NCBI GenBank assembly: GCA_030770425.1
Contig: JASJFT010000012.1
Span: 248,001 to 312,000 of the forward strand
Length of the DNA: 64,000 nt
Direction: 5' to 3'
From: Darksidea phi
Lineage: Eukaryota; Ascomycota; Dothideomycetes; Pleosporales; Lentitheciaceae
Position 1 is the first letter of the stretch; the number at the start of each line of letters is the position of its first letter. Below the pieces are notes generated by a model. That model did not search any database, was not told where the DNA came from, and worked only from the letters and a program-made list of their open reading frames with translations. Of the stretch, positions 1 through 11,700 are shown piece after piece. The translations under genes were made by a program, and so were the position numbers.

Positions 1-2403
1 GTGATGGTTGGCGTACTCCAGGGATCTTCTTCCTCGTCTGCGGGTTGCATTTTGGTGGAGGTGCTGCCGAAACCATCGTCGTCGCCAAAGCCACCCCATT
101 CCGCCGAGAAGTCTTCTGTGTCGTCGTTGAATGCTGCTGCTGGATCCGGAGACATGAGCGTTGGAATGGATGCAGTCGACTTAGCTAGTGTCATGCCAGG
201 TCGGACGGTTGAATTGACAGCTGGCTTGTTATTTGGGACGGGTGGCGGAACGGATGAAGGGCGTTCTTGGGCGGCGCCGTTGGCGTTGGCTTGTATCTGA
301 CCACTTGCGGCAGCGAGTTTGTTGGTGAAGGAGGAGATGGCCCAGCCTGCCCAGCCGCTGTCATTTGCGGCCGTGCCCATGCGGGGTGCGTTGGTACCGC
401 CGGCCACTGAGGCTGGTGAGGGTAATACCGTATCAGGCATTGTGGAAGTGTATTTGCGGATTCGGGCAATGTAGATGTCGACAGTTTTTTGTGCTTGGTC
501 ACGAATGAGTCTGGCGCCGATGTTAATACCCCTGTTGAAGACGGGCTGGGTCAATTGAGCTTACTTCTCCTTGTCGACAAGTGATGGACACATCACAGGA
601 AGAAGCTTCGCAGCGCAGTCGTCCTCGCTGAAGAGATCGGCGGTCGCGGAGAGAGCTAACAAAGCAGCATTTCGTGCGTGTACGAAGGGGTCACGGAGTG
701 ACCGTGCAAAAGCAGCTGAAAGAACTTTGGCCCGGTTCTTCGCATGGTTAGTTTTGATAAGGTAGGTTTACACCATGATCGACGTACATTGGCACCAAGG
801 TTCCGCGCGATTTTCCCCAGACATATGGTCGTGTTTGTACGAATGCCGGGTTGCTCATCATTTGCAGTCTTTGCTAAATGTCGTAGAAGCTCGCCATTGA
901 TAATTCGGTCGGAGAGCTTTGGGACAACAACAAGCACAGCTTTGACGGTTTCCTCTCTTACGACTGGCGCGACGTCCGTGAAACCGGTGACCTTGAATTG
1001 TGTCAGACGCGGTACGTAAGACAAATTGCTCGATAGCTGGGGTAAGACAGCAATTGTAGGCGCATACCATTTGTGGAAAGATCTTGTCTGTGACGACCTT
1101 TTGTGGGAGATGGTCAATCATCAAGGGGAAGTTATTCAGCAAACACACTCGTATCGCTCGGTCTGGGTTTGCGAATAACCGCACGATTACAGGCGTAATC
1201 TGCGACTCGTACTCCTCGTCTGATAGCTTAGTCCCTATCTGCATGACCGTGCCGAAAACTTTAGCGCCGCCGCCTCCGAATTCCACAGACTTTAGCAACT
1301 CGGGTAGAACTTTCATCTTGAAGAAGTCGGCAGGGAAGTCGTCTGCCACTTTATCGAGTTTTCTGCTTGAATAAGCATAAGCATTTAATATGCTACACAA
1401 CACTTACCCAAGCACCTCATTCCTCTCATCCTCCGCTTTCAGACCGAGACTTTCGATATCCTCTGTGACTTGAATGAGTGGCGTCTGAAAGAAGCCCCCT
1501 ATGCGCATTCCTTGGTCAAGGAACTGGCTGACGCTCATTCGTGACTTAGGGTTCGGGTTGAGCAGCCGTTTGTATGCCTGATGCATACTCGGTGGTATGT
1601 TCTTCATCTGATTCAGTTGGTCGCTCCCGAGGTAGCTGCCATTGAAGATCTCGAACATGAGCGTGCCAAAGTTGTAAGCGTCCACGGCGTGTGTCGGATT
1701 GGCCTTGATGACCTCCCATCCTCCCTTGGACACCTCCGGCGGCATGTATCTCGACGCATCTGGGATGAGACTTCCGTAAGTGGGTAGGATCGAATCATCC
1801 TCCTTCATCGAGCTTAGAGCGTCAAATCCACCGAGCTTCCACTCCCCGCCCTCGCTGAAGAAAACGGAGGCCGGCCGTATACAACCATGAACAGACATCG
1901 CATCCGTATTGACAAACTTGATCGTCTTCGCTACCGTGTGCAGGCCCCATTTTATCGTCTCCTCCGTGAGGCTTTTCCGCTTGACGTGCCAGCTCAGGGG
2001 ACTCAATCTCTCAGTCGCAATGTATATGTATGTTTCCGTCTGCATTCGCTTAGCTCCGGTTTCCATGTTTTGGCATTTTCGCTTACTTCTACGGTATCTA
2101 GGACTTTTACAACGCCCGGATGCCGTAGCGTTCGCAGTTTGCGGAGCGCATTTCGAGCGAGGGGCAATCGAGATTTGTTCGCGGTCACGTCAAAGGAGAA
2201 GATGCTACATTTCGAACCGTCTTCCTAGCAGACTGAAGTTAGCGGATTAGACCATGCGCAGAAGATAGCCCGGGCCATACTCGCTTTGTGCCGTTGTACA
2301 ACGTCCAGATAGACTCATCAATATCTACACGGTCGCCGAAGCTGTACCCAAAGGCGGGGCCTTTGGAAATGGCCGATGCCACGGCGGACTTGAGGAAATC
2401 CAT
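1..2403 (-). CDS. SCY1-family pseudokinase (SCYL1/Cex1-like), 3'-truncated by window edge
   Basis: Seven exons are visible (2403-2281, 2224-2087, 2039-1408, 1362-1068, 991-788, 737-565, 510-<1), all with GT-AG borders and continuous frame. The protein starts MDFLKSAVASAISKGP, as SCY1 proteins do. A kinase-like lobe follows in which the catalytic HRD and DFG signatures are not recognisable (the equivalent region reads SVHGCIRPASVFF), typical of this pseudokinase family. After it come HEAT-like helices (about residues 260-480) and a low-complexity tail with DDTEDFSAEWGGFGDDDGF and DPW motifs. SCY1/Cex1 proteins act in COPI/Golgi trafficking and tRNA export; that role is family knowledge. The 54-nt intron at 511-564 was chosen because it joins DKEK to LIRDQAQKTVD in frame. 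The C-terminus lies outside the window. Confidence 0.9.
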
Positions 2404-2987
2404 GGCTTCGGCGACAGATCACGAGTCAAAAGGTACAAGTCGAGAGCTGGCGTAGAACTCGTCGCCCGCCGCCCCGCACACGACATTACAAGAACATTGA
2501 AGCCAGATAATCGCGCTAGATCGGATTAGTCAGCGCCTCACGTGATAGCGCGTACCGCTCGATTTCAAGCAGTTCCTATCCTCCCAAAATGATCTACCAC
2601 AAAACCTAAATGAAAATGATCTACGTTTACCTATTTATCTTGAGGCTTAATTAAGTATATAGAGCCAGCTAACCAGGCAGTATATCCGGGTCGTCCTCAG
2701 CTCTACCCTCAGTGAATCTACAGGCTGATTAGGCAATCGATGCAGCGCCTGCTATTTGCTTCTAATATTGGATGTTTCTCAGATCCTGCTCTCCTCTTTA
2801 AGAATATCCTCACATTTCGGCATTAAATGGATATGATATAGCTCTTATTAGCTAGTCTATAGTCTGTACGGTATTTATGAATATACTACAAATAAATCCT
2901 AAGAAGGGTAGTTATTAATATTTACTACCCTCTACACTTCTCTAATTAGCATTACTCGGCTATCATACAATCATTCCGGAACATTCA
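2404..2987. other. Intergenic, promoter side of SCY1 then AT-rich RIP-like DNA
   Basis: Positions 2404-2560 are the upstream region of the minus-strand SCY1 gene and contain CTCACGTGATAGCGCG. From about 2570 to 2987 the DNA becomes AT- and TA-rich with many short stop-filled frames, the look of RIP-decayed repeat DNA. No gene is visible. Confidence 0.6.
2513..2556 (+). repeat. Copy A of a dispersed repeat with CACGTGATAGCGC core
   Basis: This stretch begins GCTAGATCGGATTAGTCA and contains CACGTGATAGCGC. It matches 7852-7894 in the same orientation with a few substitutions and small indels. It lies about 110-150 bp upstream of the SCY1 start codon. It could be a transposon end or a shared promoter element; the sequence alone does not decide. 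Confidence 0.55.
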
Positions 2988-5255
2988 TTAGCGCACTAGC
3001 TCAAAGACCGCGATAGCAGCAGCAACAAAACTACCGGCAGAATGATAATCGTCTAGCCTGCCACTAGAACCCCCAGTGGATGCAGATGATGCGGCCGGCG
3101 TCGAAGTCGGGCCTCCACCCCCAATACCACTCCCAATATCTTCGGTCGTGATTGCATTGGCACCGATCGTTGATACGCTTACGCGAGTCGATTTTGGCGA
3201 CTGCAGCGGCGCTGTCGATGATCCGACTACGAGCTCGGTGCCTCCGGGCACGAGCGATAAGGTTGTGCCATCAATGACAGTAGTACTTCCTGGCAGCAAG
3301 GTTTGACTGCCGGGAAGAACTATTCCACCTCCTGATGCAGTTGGATATGCGATTGTGTAGGACGAGGATCCGATCTTGATGACGGTTCCTGAGGCAGCAG
3401 TTGTTTGCGGTGAAGATAGAGCGAGTGTTGAGGAACCAACAACAAGTTCAGTGCCCTGAGTTCCAAGCGACACCACTGTGCCATCGACAGTAGTTTGGCT
3501 ACCCGGTAACAGCGTCTTGCCATCAGAGAGGACAACGCCACCTCCTGAAGCCGTCGCATAGGCTATTGTATACAGTGAAGAGCCTACATTGATAACGGTC
3601 TCAGCGGCAGCATTCGCCGGCGCGGGCGTATACAGCGCGATTGCACTTGTCGTTCCGGAAGCCACAATGACAAGGCTACTTCCACCGGACTGTAGCGACA
3701 ACGTCTGACCTTGGAATGTGACTATTGAACCAGGAGCAAGCGTCGTGCCGTCTGGCAAAATCACGCCCTCTTTGGTGTTGCTCGGGTGCGAGATTGGTAC
3801 TGCATTAGTACCGACCAATATAGACTTAGCTGGCTGTGGAGCGGCGGTGACAGCTGGCGCAGGGGCAGGCCCATGCGTAAAAAGGGGCAGCGTGGAAGGT
3901 CCAGCAGAGTCCAAGACAACAAGATTTGTACCTGATGGACCGAGGGAGAAGGTTCTATCAAGAAATGTGACGGCCGAGCTGGGGAACAGCGTAGCACCAC
4001 CTATCACGACTGCACCCTGATTCTTAGTGCCGGCGGATGACACTGGGACTATATTTGTGCCGATGGTCAGGGAAGGTGCGAGCTCAGGCGTTCTGATTGG
4101 CGCGGGAAGAGGAATTTCCAAGGTAACTGCTGTTGAAGGTCCAGGCCGACCGGTTGTTGGTGGTGCATCGCCATTCGAAGGTTCCGGCTCGGCGTCGGTG
4201 TTTGGAGGACGATCCGTACTTGGATCGTTGGTCTCGATTGGAGCTGGATCATTGGTTTCGACTGGAGTTGGATCGGACGGTGGCGCAGGTGCCTCCGAGG
4301 GACGCTCCTCTGTAGTGGGCCTGGTGGTTACGGCCTGTGGTGACGTCGTCTCCTGAGCCGGAGGCGGAGGCGGAGGCTGCGGCACTGGCGTAATCACCGC
4401 ATTAGGAGGAGCACCCTGCATCTTCATCGTCGTTGATGAGTGCTCCGTCAACGCACTAACAGGGACGTGAATCCGCGGTGCCCCCTCTCCAATCCTCAGC
4501 GTACAGCTTTCCAGGCCTGATATCGTTGTCCCCAACTCTGCGAGTTCAGACTCAAGTGTGCCGATGAAGTCTTGGCCCATCGTGACGCCCTGTCGCCTAG
4601 TATACCATGGCGCGGTCGTCGGAAGGTATATGAAGCTGGATTTGAAGGCAAGTCCAGATCCTGAGGTCGAGCTGCTGCACCATGGGCCTTCGTCCCTGGT
4701 TTCGATGACTCCAGTACCATATTCAACCTCGAAGACGACGTAGAAGGGCGTTGGAGAGACACTAGTATCCGAATCAGCCTCTAACATCCCAATTTCTCTG
4801 CCTTTCTCAACAAGCGAATCACTCACAGAGGCACCCCCACCATATTCGTACTCGTACCAATAACAGCTGTGGTTAGACCGTAGATGTCGTTTTCTAAGAG
4901 GAAGGGGCTTAGGCCTAGGTTCTCCACATTGGTTGCGCTCGCATTCTGGTATGTTGTGGACGTTGTCACGATGGTGTTGTTATATTGTAGGTACTGCGTA
5001 ATGACTGTAGCTACGGTGGCAGTGACGCTTTGGTTGTACCACTGGCCTAGGCCAACGAACTGGGGTTTGAGGTAGCAGCATGGTGACCCGGTGGGTGTGG
5101 GTGTTGAAGTGATTGTCTGGAGGGAAGGAGCGAGTGTCGCTATTGTATGTTAGTAGAGGAAATTTCCTGTCGATGTAGAGTAACCTGCATGTAGAGTTTG
5201 TAAACACCGCTGCGCTCGCTGCAGCGGAAAACAGCAGGATGAAAGCGAGTGTCAT
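2988..5255 (-). CDS. Secreted, Thr/Ser/Pro-rich repeat protein with GPI-type tail
   Basis: The main exon ends at the stop near 2988. It joins upstream through an intron (donor near 4861, acceptor near 4785) that links TTAVI to EADSDTSVS in frame. A middle exon (about 5135-4862) and a first exon starting at ATG 5255 precede it. The N-terminus MTLAFILLFSAAASA is a signal peptide. A Cys- and Asn-glycosylation-rich head follows, then a Pro/Thr linker (PVPQPPPPPPAQETT). Next are about four degenerate modules of 55-85 residues (cores such as YTIAYATASGGGVVL and LLPGS-T-VDGT-LSL). The hydrophobic end SFVAAAIAVFELVR follows small residues, as in GPI signals. It is probably a cell-wall or surface protein of unknown role. 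The first intron is unresolved: a GC-AG intron preserves frame, as does a GT-AG intron with acceptor near 5121. Confidence 0.72.
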
Positions 5256-5723
5256 CTTCAAGGAGCTTCCGTCTCTCGAGAAGGTATCAGAAGGTATCAG
5301 GTACCATCGAGCTCTCGTCAGCCCAGCAGAGCAGCCCTCTTATCATCAGGTACCAGCCTTAGATGATCCGCCTTGCGTGGGGCGTTTTTTGGACACCCCA
5401 TGCTAATTTGAGGCTGCGCAAGAGCCTCATGCTTCGGACGGCACTTTCATTGGCGGACTGCAATTTGGCGTGCATAACAAGTGCTTACGTTAGTGGAACC
5501 CCTAGTAGTACTACACTCTCCGCCAGCGTATTATCGCCCTGTCGGCAAGCGCCCCTCGCAATGCACTACCTCAATAAGGTATATGGGTCGGAGATGGAAA
5601 TTAGATTTGCGCTGGTGCTCCGCGCGGTCCAGCTGAGCGAGATGTTTCAAAAATCGTTCAAAAATAGCTGTAGCCTAGTCAACATTCGCATCTGCACGCT
5701 GTCGCATTTCCTCGTTCGCCCTC
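5256..5723. other. Divergent intergenic region with short direct repeats
   Basis: This is shared upstream DNA of the GPI-type gene (minus) and the aspartic-protease-like gene (plus). AAGGTATCAG occurs twice in tandem at about 5281-5300, and ATCAGGTACCA occurs at about 5296 and 5345. No convincing gene is present. An open frame from 5363 that overlaps the next gene in another phase is a shadow. Confidence 0.5.
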
Positions 5724-7477
5724 ATGGCGAACGATACAATTCCTGCACCTTTCGTCTTCCACCCTTCCCAGGAATGGAATGGCAACGACGGCTCCTGGTC
5801 AACATTCATAGTCCGCGTCGGCACACCCGCGCAATCGTTCCGCGTTCTCCCATCCACGGCCGGCCAGGAAACATGGATCCCAGTCCCCGAAGGCTGTCTA
5901 TCCAGCGAACCCCAGAATTGCGGCGACCTTCGAGGCGTGTATCCCTTCCGCGGTTCTCAAGCAGGCTTCCAGTACAATGCATCGTCCACCTGGAAGAACA
6001 TCGGACTGTACGATCTCGTTCTCGAATCGGAACTGAACTACACAGGCAATGGAATGTATGGTTTTGATACCGTGGGGACGATGGTGGATGGAGGCGTGGA
6101 GTTGGAAGAGCAGGTTGTTGCGGGAATCGCGACAAAGGATTTTTTCTTGGGGGTCCTGGGCTTGGGGCCGAAGCCAAGTAATTTCTCAGACTTTGAACAT
6201 CCGCAACCATCGTTTGTACAGACGTTGAAGAACCAAAACAAAATCCCGAGTCTTTCTTATGCGTATACTGCGGGGGCACCATATCGTATGTTGATACCCC
6301 ATCTATCGACGACTGCACTTGCGCGCGTGGCTAGACATACCGCCTACCTTCGCTTTCGAAATGTGAGAATCTAGTACTGACTCGGAAAGGAATCCCGAAA
6401 ATATTGGGAAGCTTGATCTTCGGCGGTTACGATCAATCGCGTTTCACTGCGACCAGCAACGCTACATCCTTCCCTTTCGGTGCCGACGACTCCCGCGTTC
6501 TCAGTGTCGGCATACAAAGTATTACCGCGACGAACACGTTCGCTGGTACCGTCACGCTCTCCAGCAGCTCATCCCCAGTTTTTGCCCTGATTGATTCGAC
6601 GGTACCGCATCTCTGGCTTCCCCGCTCCGTGTGCGACCAGTTCGAACAAGCCTTCGGTCTAAAATACAACGCAACCAACGACCTCTACTTCTTTGCCAAC
6701 ACGACTGTTCACGACGATCTCGTAAGCAACAACCCATCTGTGGTCATCAGCCTTGGGAACGACAACAACCCCGCTGAGGCGGTACAAATCACCCTTCCAT
6801 TCGCGGCTTTTGATCTCTCGGCGTCATGGCCAATCGTAGACGAAGTAACACCCTACTTTCCCATCCGACGCGCGGCAAATGACACTCAGTACACGCTCGG
6901 AAGGACATTTTTGCAAGAAGCGTACGTCATTGCCGACTACGAACGCTCAAACTTCTCCGTGCACCAAACTCTTTTCCCCTCAGGCACAAAATCCGAAGCC
7001 GACATCGTCACCATCTATGCGCCGGGTACCAACCTGTCTCAGCCGCCTTCATCTAGCAAACTAGGTGTAGGCGTCATCGCTGGAATAGCCATCGGAGCCG
7101 TTGCAGTTGTTTCGTTGATCGCTCTGTTCGTCTTTTGCTGCCGAAGAAGGCGCAAACGGTCTGCGAAAGGCGAGGTTGTCGAGGCTTCGGACAACGTTGC
7201 GGACGATCCATATATGCAGTCCCATAAGCTACATGCTGAGCTTCCGGAACAACAAGTATATGAGATTGGGCACCCGGCGAATAAGATGGGGACTTGGGAT
7301 GCCCCGACGGAGTTGGACTCAACCACGCAAATCGTGCTGCTGAGTGACGATGCGAGGAGACATGAGATAGGACACTCAGACGTTCCGACGGAGCTAGATT
7401 CTTCAACGCGAGTCATGCTGCTGGGTGACGATGCGAGGAGGCACGAGCTGCCCAGTGCAGATGTTCAACGCAAATAA
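5724..7477 (+). CDS. Membrane-anchored pepsin-like (A1) protein with degenerate active sites
   Basis: Two exons (5724-6285, 6390-7477) encode 549 residues; the intron joins GAPYR to IPKILG in frame. The ectodomain has the A1 fold landmarks: the WSTFIVRVGTPAQ strand, YNASSTWKN, LGLGPKPSNF, LGSLIFGGYD and YTLGRTFLQEAYVIADY. The first catalytic DTG is replaced by STAG and the second reads DSTV, so proteolysis is unlikely. One transmembrane helix (VGVIAGIAIGAVAVVSLIAL) is followed by CCRRRRKR and a cytoplasmic tail. The tail repeats a 27-residue unit (PTELDSTT...LLSDDARRHE). No signal peptide is visible at this start and an in-frame stop lies just upstream, so a short 5' exon may be missing. A receptor-like or adhesive surface role is inference. 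Confidence 0.85.
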
Positions 7478-8304
7478 TATGGAAGCAGTAAACCCCACTC
7501 TATCGCCAACATTGAATTGTCGTCCTTGGTCTTTAGTGGTATGCTCTTATTCTGCAGATATACTGATCCCTATCACATAACCCGGGCCAACAACTTTGCT
7601 CTGAGGAATTATAAAAGTTTAATTGCGGAGCGAGGAACGAGCGTAATGGTATACAGTCAGGTCCGCTATTAGGATAGCGTAATTACTCATATTCCACGAG
7701 TTTGACGACGCGATGGCTGCTGCTCATTCGGGAAAAGAATATAGTTAAGAATAAAGGAAATAAGATTATAGAAGTATTAGGTTACCTCACTTAATAACTA
7801 TACCTGAAAGGGAGCCTGAGAAGATTTCCTGTTGATAAGATTATATAATCCCGCTAGACCCGGTTAGTCAACGGGGCGCCACGTGATAGCGCATTGCACA
7901 AACGCGCTTTCCTGAATGGCAAGTGTGCGCTATCAGCTCGTCTTTCATTCATCTACTCACGACTTGCGCAACTACATCACCCCTCTTCGGCGCGAGAATG
8001 CGACATTGAATACTCGCTATCCGTCAGGAGCGTCACCATTGGGACCTTTGGGCGTCACAGTGGCAATTGAGAGGTACTGAGACGCCTCTTTCTTCTTGCA
8101 TTATCCGAATTCATGATCCAAGAGGAGTTTGGTAAAAGGTCAGACCACGCAACGCCTTGGATGATCTCTCCAGAAACCTCAGGGTTAGCGAGATCTTGGC
8201 TTCAGGATCTGATTGCTGCAATACATTATCTCTACCGTTCGCGAGAGAAGCAGGGTGCTAATCTTGCAGTTTAGGATCCAGCGCAAGTGTTGAAAGTCAG
8301 AAAC
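7478..8304. other. Intergenic, AT-rich in part; upstream of PHD/forkhead gene
   Basis: Positions 7560-7850 are AT-rich with short stop-dense frames, like decayed repeat DNA. Copy B of the CACGTG repeat sits at 7852-7894. The remaining 400 bp are ordinary upstream DNA. No gene is seen. Confidence 0.55.
7852..7894 (+). repeat. Copy B of the CACGTGATAGCGC repeat
   Basis: Begins GCTAGACCCGGTTAGTCA and contains GCCACGTGATAGCGC. It aligns with 2513-2556 in direct orientation. Between the copies lie AT-rich DNA, the GPI-type gene and the aspartic-protease-like gene. Confidence 0.55.
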
Positions 8305-11300
8305 ATGAGTGACATTCAAGATATGGCACCTGCGAGAAACGACCGCAATTGTAAAAGGCGTACGCAATCAAGAATATCTCCACCGCCATTGAAGCGCCAG
8401 CGTACCGATCTTGGGAATTGCGACCCCCGTCCATCTGTGAATATTGAAAACATGTTGGATCCTGGGGATCGCGGTCCCCGTCCATCTGTGCATATTGAAA
8501 ACATGTTGGATCCTAGGAATCGCGGCCCCCGTCCATCTGTGCATATTGAAAACATGTTGGATCCTAGCGACAAGTAAGTCCCCATGTTATGTTTTGAAGG
8601 CTAGAATCTTTCTAACGATTTATAGCGGGTCTAGTGTCCATTCCTCCGCTTGCACTGATAATCGAGGAAAACCTCACGGAGAGAGCCTTGCCGCTTCACT
8701 CGCTGGGACATCTCGTCGCTTGGGTGGTCTGAGGTCTCGTGAAGGTGACGAATCCTCCAGGTCCAGCGGCGCGGCGCGTTCGGATCGACCAAACGAATCT
8801 GGTTCAAGTATACGGACTTGTCGCGCTTGTCATAAAAGCATAAGCAAAGGGTTTGATCCTCTTGTCCTTTGCACTGCGTGTCAACGGCCGTATCACGATG
8901 CGTGCAGAAAACCACCACTTGTGCCCGGGGCGGATCCGTACGTTTAACAACTCACTACAATCTGAGTCGCATTATTAATGACATCCAGAAACTCGTGGAA
9001 CTGCTTGAAATGTATCAACAGCCGTCGGAAGTCCACCTTGGAAGTTGCCGACCTGTTTCCAACAGAACATCTTCCAGGAACACAACAAAACAAGGACGAC
9101 CTGCACAAACAAAGTGCCACATTGGAATTGCCTCATAATATCCTGTCTTCCACGAAAGGAAGCTCTACCGTTGCATCTTTGGAGAGCAGACAAACTGATT
9201 CCCTTTTGAGGGCAAATCGAACACCGACGAGGGACCGCACTCGTCTGCAACCAAGTAATATAGCGAGCGATATTACTGTGGGCCATTCAGAGCCTGCTAT
9301 TCTTGAGTCGGAAAAGAATCTCAACTTTCTGCAGGAGGATGCGCTTGACCGATTGGTTACGCAAGCCATGCAACCGAAGCCCAAGCCAGTAGATCCCGCC
9401 GCACGAGCACGCTGTACAGAAATTCCCAACACGCCTGATCAGCGCTCCAGCCAGTTGCAGATCGAGAGTACTGCGCCAAAGCCTTCATACTTGCAGGGCG
9501 GTATGCCTTCTAGTCTTACGACTACCGACGATAGCGCGTCGAGTATCGAGCAATTACAGCAGGGGAAGAAGACAGGTTTTACCACAATATGTTGCATTTG
9601 CAGGAAACAAATCGTTCTGGTGGATAACAATAGCAAGGGTGCCAAATGGTAAGTGGTCACTGCATCCATAGCCGTAACATCCCTGATCCTTGTAGCGTGA
9701 AATGCAAGACCAAAGCCGAAGTGTTGAAAGTAACAATCCCCGAAACACCAGTTTCCATGCCATCGCGAGTTAGCAGCGCAGGGGCCAGTAGACCGGCATC
9801 TGCAGTATCTAGCTCACGTGAAGGAAGGACTCCAGCGTCTAGCCTCTGGTTCCAATCGGGTCTTCTCAACTCTCAAACTAAAAAGATTGTCGCAAAGAAA
9901 ATGCGGCCTTGTGACATCTCACAGGCATTCAAAGCACAGCAACATGAGCCTGCACAGTCACAAAGCCTATTGCGCGAATCCCGCACTCCGACCAAAAGCG
10001 GAGGCCTGAAGCATTCAGAGATGCGACCGGTATTCGAACGGCCTGCGAAAGACTTCGGTGCGTCCGGAGGAACCGAGCTTCTATTCTCCGCAGGCAGTGG
10101 AGCTGTTGAAGAGCGACGTTCGATGAATAGTGCGCCCGACATGTCTACGGGCGGTAATACTTCTAACTGGGCACACCGTCACAACGAACATAAAGAAGAC
10201 AATGTTGAGGAAGAATTTGAAACAGAGGGTTCTGAGCCTACGCTCCTACAAGTCCCGGCCGACCAACATCACAAGGGCACCGATACGCTTCATAGTCCTT
10301 CATTCCGAGTAGATGGGGGCTTAGCATATACACGCCACCAACCTAGGTATGGGGAATATACTAACAAACAACTCGCGAGCATGGCCCTTCTTGCTGCTGA
10401 TGGAGGCCCTTGCACTGCTATCCAAGTACAGAACTGGGTTGCGGACAACTTTTCCGAGTATCGCAAGGGGAACGGCGGTTGGGAGAGGTCCCTTCAAGCA
10501 ACTTTAGCAGGAATGAGCGAGTTTCGAGCAATTAGAATACCTGGAGATAGGTTTCGACGCTACACTTTCGCGGATGCCGCCTCGCGCAAGCGATTTGAAA
10601 CCCTATTCGCGGACAATTTCGCCATCAAAAGCCCCCCAGCGGAGCATTCTACCAAGGAACCGCTCATTCGAGGCGAGACGGTTGTCACACAAGAGATTGC
10701 TAATTCTGTTCAGCAGCAGCATACACAGCGCACAGAACGTACACAGGGTACACAGGGTACACAGCCTACCGAACCGCCGAGCCTCGCTCAACCTGCATCT
10801 TTTGCAGACGCGTCGATTGATGAACCTCCGAATTTCACCGATGTTGAACCACATATGGACACGCCGGTCAATGACCCGTTATGCCACGCTATGACCAGCC
10901 GCTCTTCAAACATGCCAATCGACGAATCACGTCCTAATAATAACGTCGCACGTACACCAAACCGGGGATTACTGTCAATCAGCGAAGAGAACGTCTCCCA
11001 CGACTTCGATGGTGTCTTCATGCCCTTTGAGCGCGCAGACATGTTCCGCTTTATCGAAACTCCCGATCCTCCAGGCATCAGACGTGAATCGAGCTTCTTC
11101 AAGGCCTTCCCAGAATTAGCGAAGTCGACGATAGAGACCATGTCCGATGTGGATATCGTAAAGAAGATTAGAGAGATCGAGAACAGACCTTCGAGAAAGG
11201 CAGAGTGGGGAAAACGATTGGCTTTCGCGCGTCGGCACCGGCGGGATGTTCACGATGAAAGAGATGGCGCGTGGAAGCCGAGGGTCACGTTCGAAACTCG

Positions 11301-11562
11301 CGATCGAAATGATGTTGAGGTGCAAGGCGCCGGGGAAATGCAGTCACTGAAAGATGTTTTTGACCTACCCAAGAATCCCCTCCTGGTACTTCATAACGAG
11401 CAATTAGCCTTCCGCGATGGCACTTTGGTAAGTTCACACATGGTTATCCAGGCATGAGTGATTTCTAAACTGTGATAGGTAAACGGCAGGCTGCCGCGTT
11501 CTAGAGTTGTGTACAAGGTTGGCAGGAAATTTGGTGGAGAGAATGGAGAGCTGCGGTTATAG
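8305..11562 (+). CDS. PHD finger plus forkhead-like winged-helix protein
   Basis: Five exons (8305-8573, 8626-8937, 8989-9648, 9696-11427, 11479-11562) have consistent phases. Residues near the start include basic nuclear-type stretches and three copies of a 17-residue unit (RGPRPSVHIENMLDP). A C4HC3 PHD finger follows (CRACHKS..LCTACQRPYHDAC..WNCLKC), its last zinc ligands created by splicing into exon 3. A second small Cys cluster (CCICRKQ..KCVKCK) spans the next splice. Around 10,340-10,600 the motif YTNKQLASMALLAADG, then WVADNFSEYRKGNGGWERSLQATL and FRRYTF, resembles a divergent forkhead winged helix. A chromatin-reading transcription regulator is the reasonable inference; target genes are unknown. 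The start is the first ATG giving this frame. Confidence 0.8.
8418..8570 (+). repeat. Coding minisatellite, 51-bp unit x 3
   Basis: Three near-identical 51-bp units (anchor GTCCATCTGTG at 8429, 8480 and 8531) lie inside exon 1 of the PHD/forkhead gene. The period is a multiple of three, so copy-number change would keep the frame and alter the length of the N-terminal repeat. Confidence 0.9.
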
Positions 11563-11700
11563 CTGGCTGTTGGCTGCCCGCCGTTGGATCTACATCGCTG
11601 TTTCGGTATTGGCTTATACTCATTACGCCCCTCTTACAAGAGGTTTTACTCTACATCCAGTCCTTCACCCAATCAAGAATCAAACGTGATACGAGTCATG

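Noticed and set aside
531..564. Shorter alternative intron of about 33 nt in the SCY1-type gene
   Set aside because: In frame but below usual fungal intron length; the 54-nt alternative (511-564) gives the expected EK-LIRDQA junction.
5363..6067. 234-codon plus-strand frame overlapping the aspartic-protease-like gene
   Set aside because: The overlapping frame carries clear A1-fold motifs; this one is Arg/Pro/Ser-rich with none.
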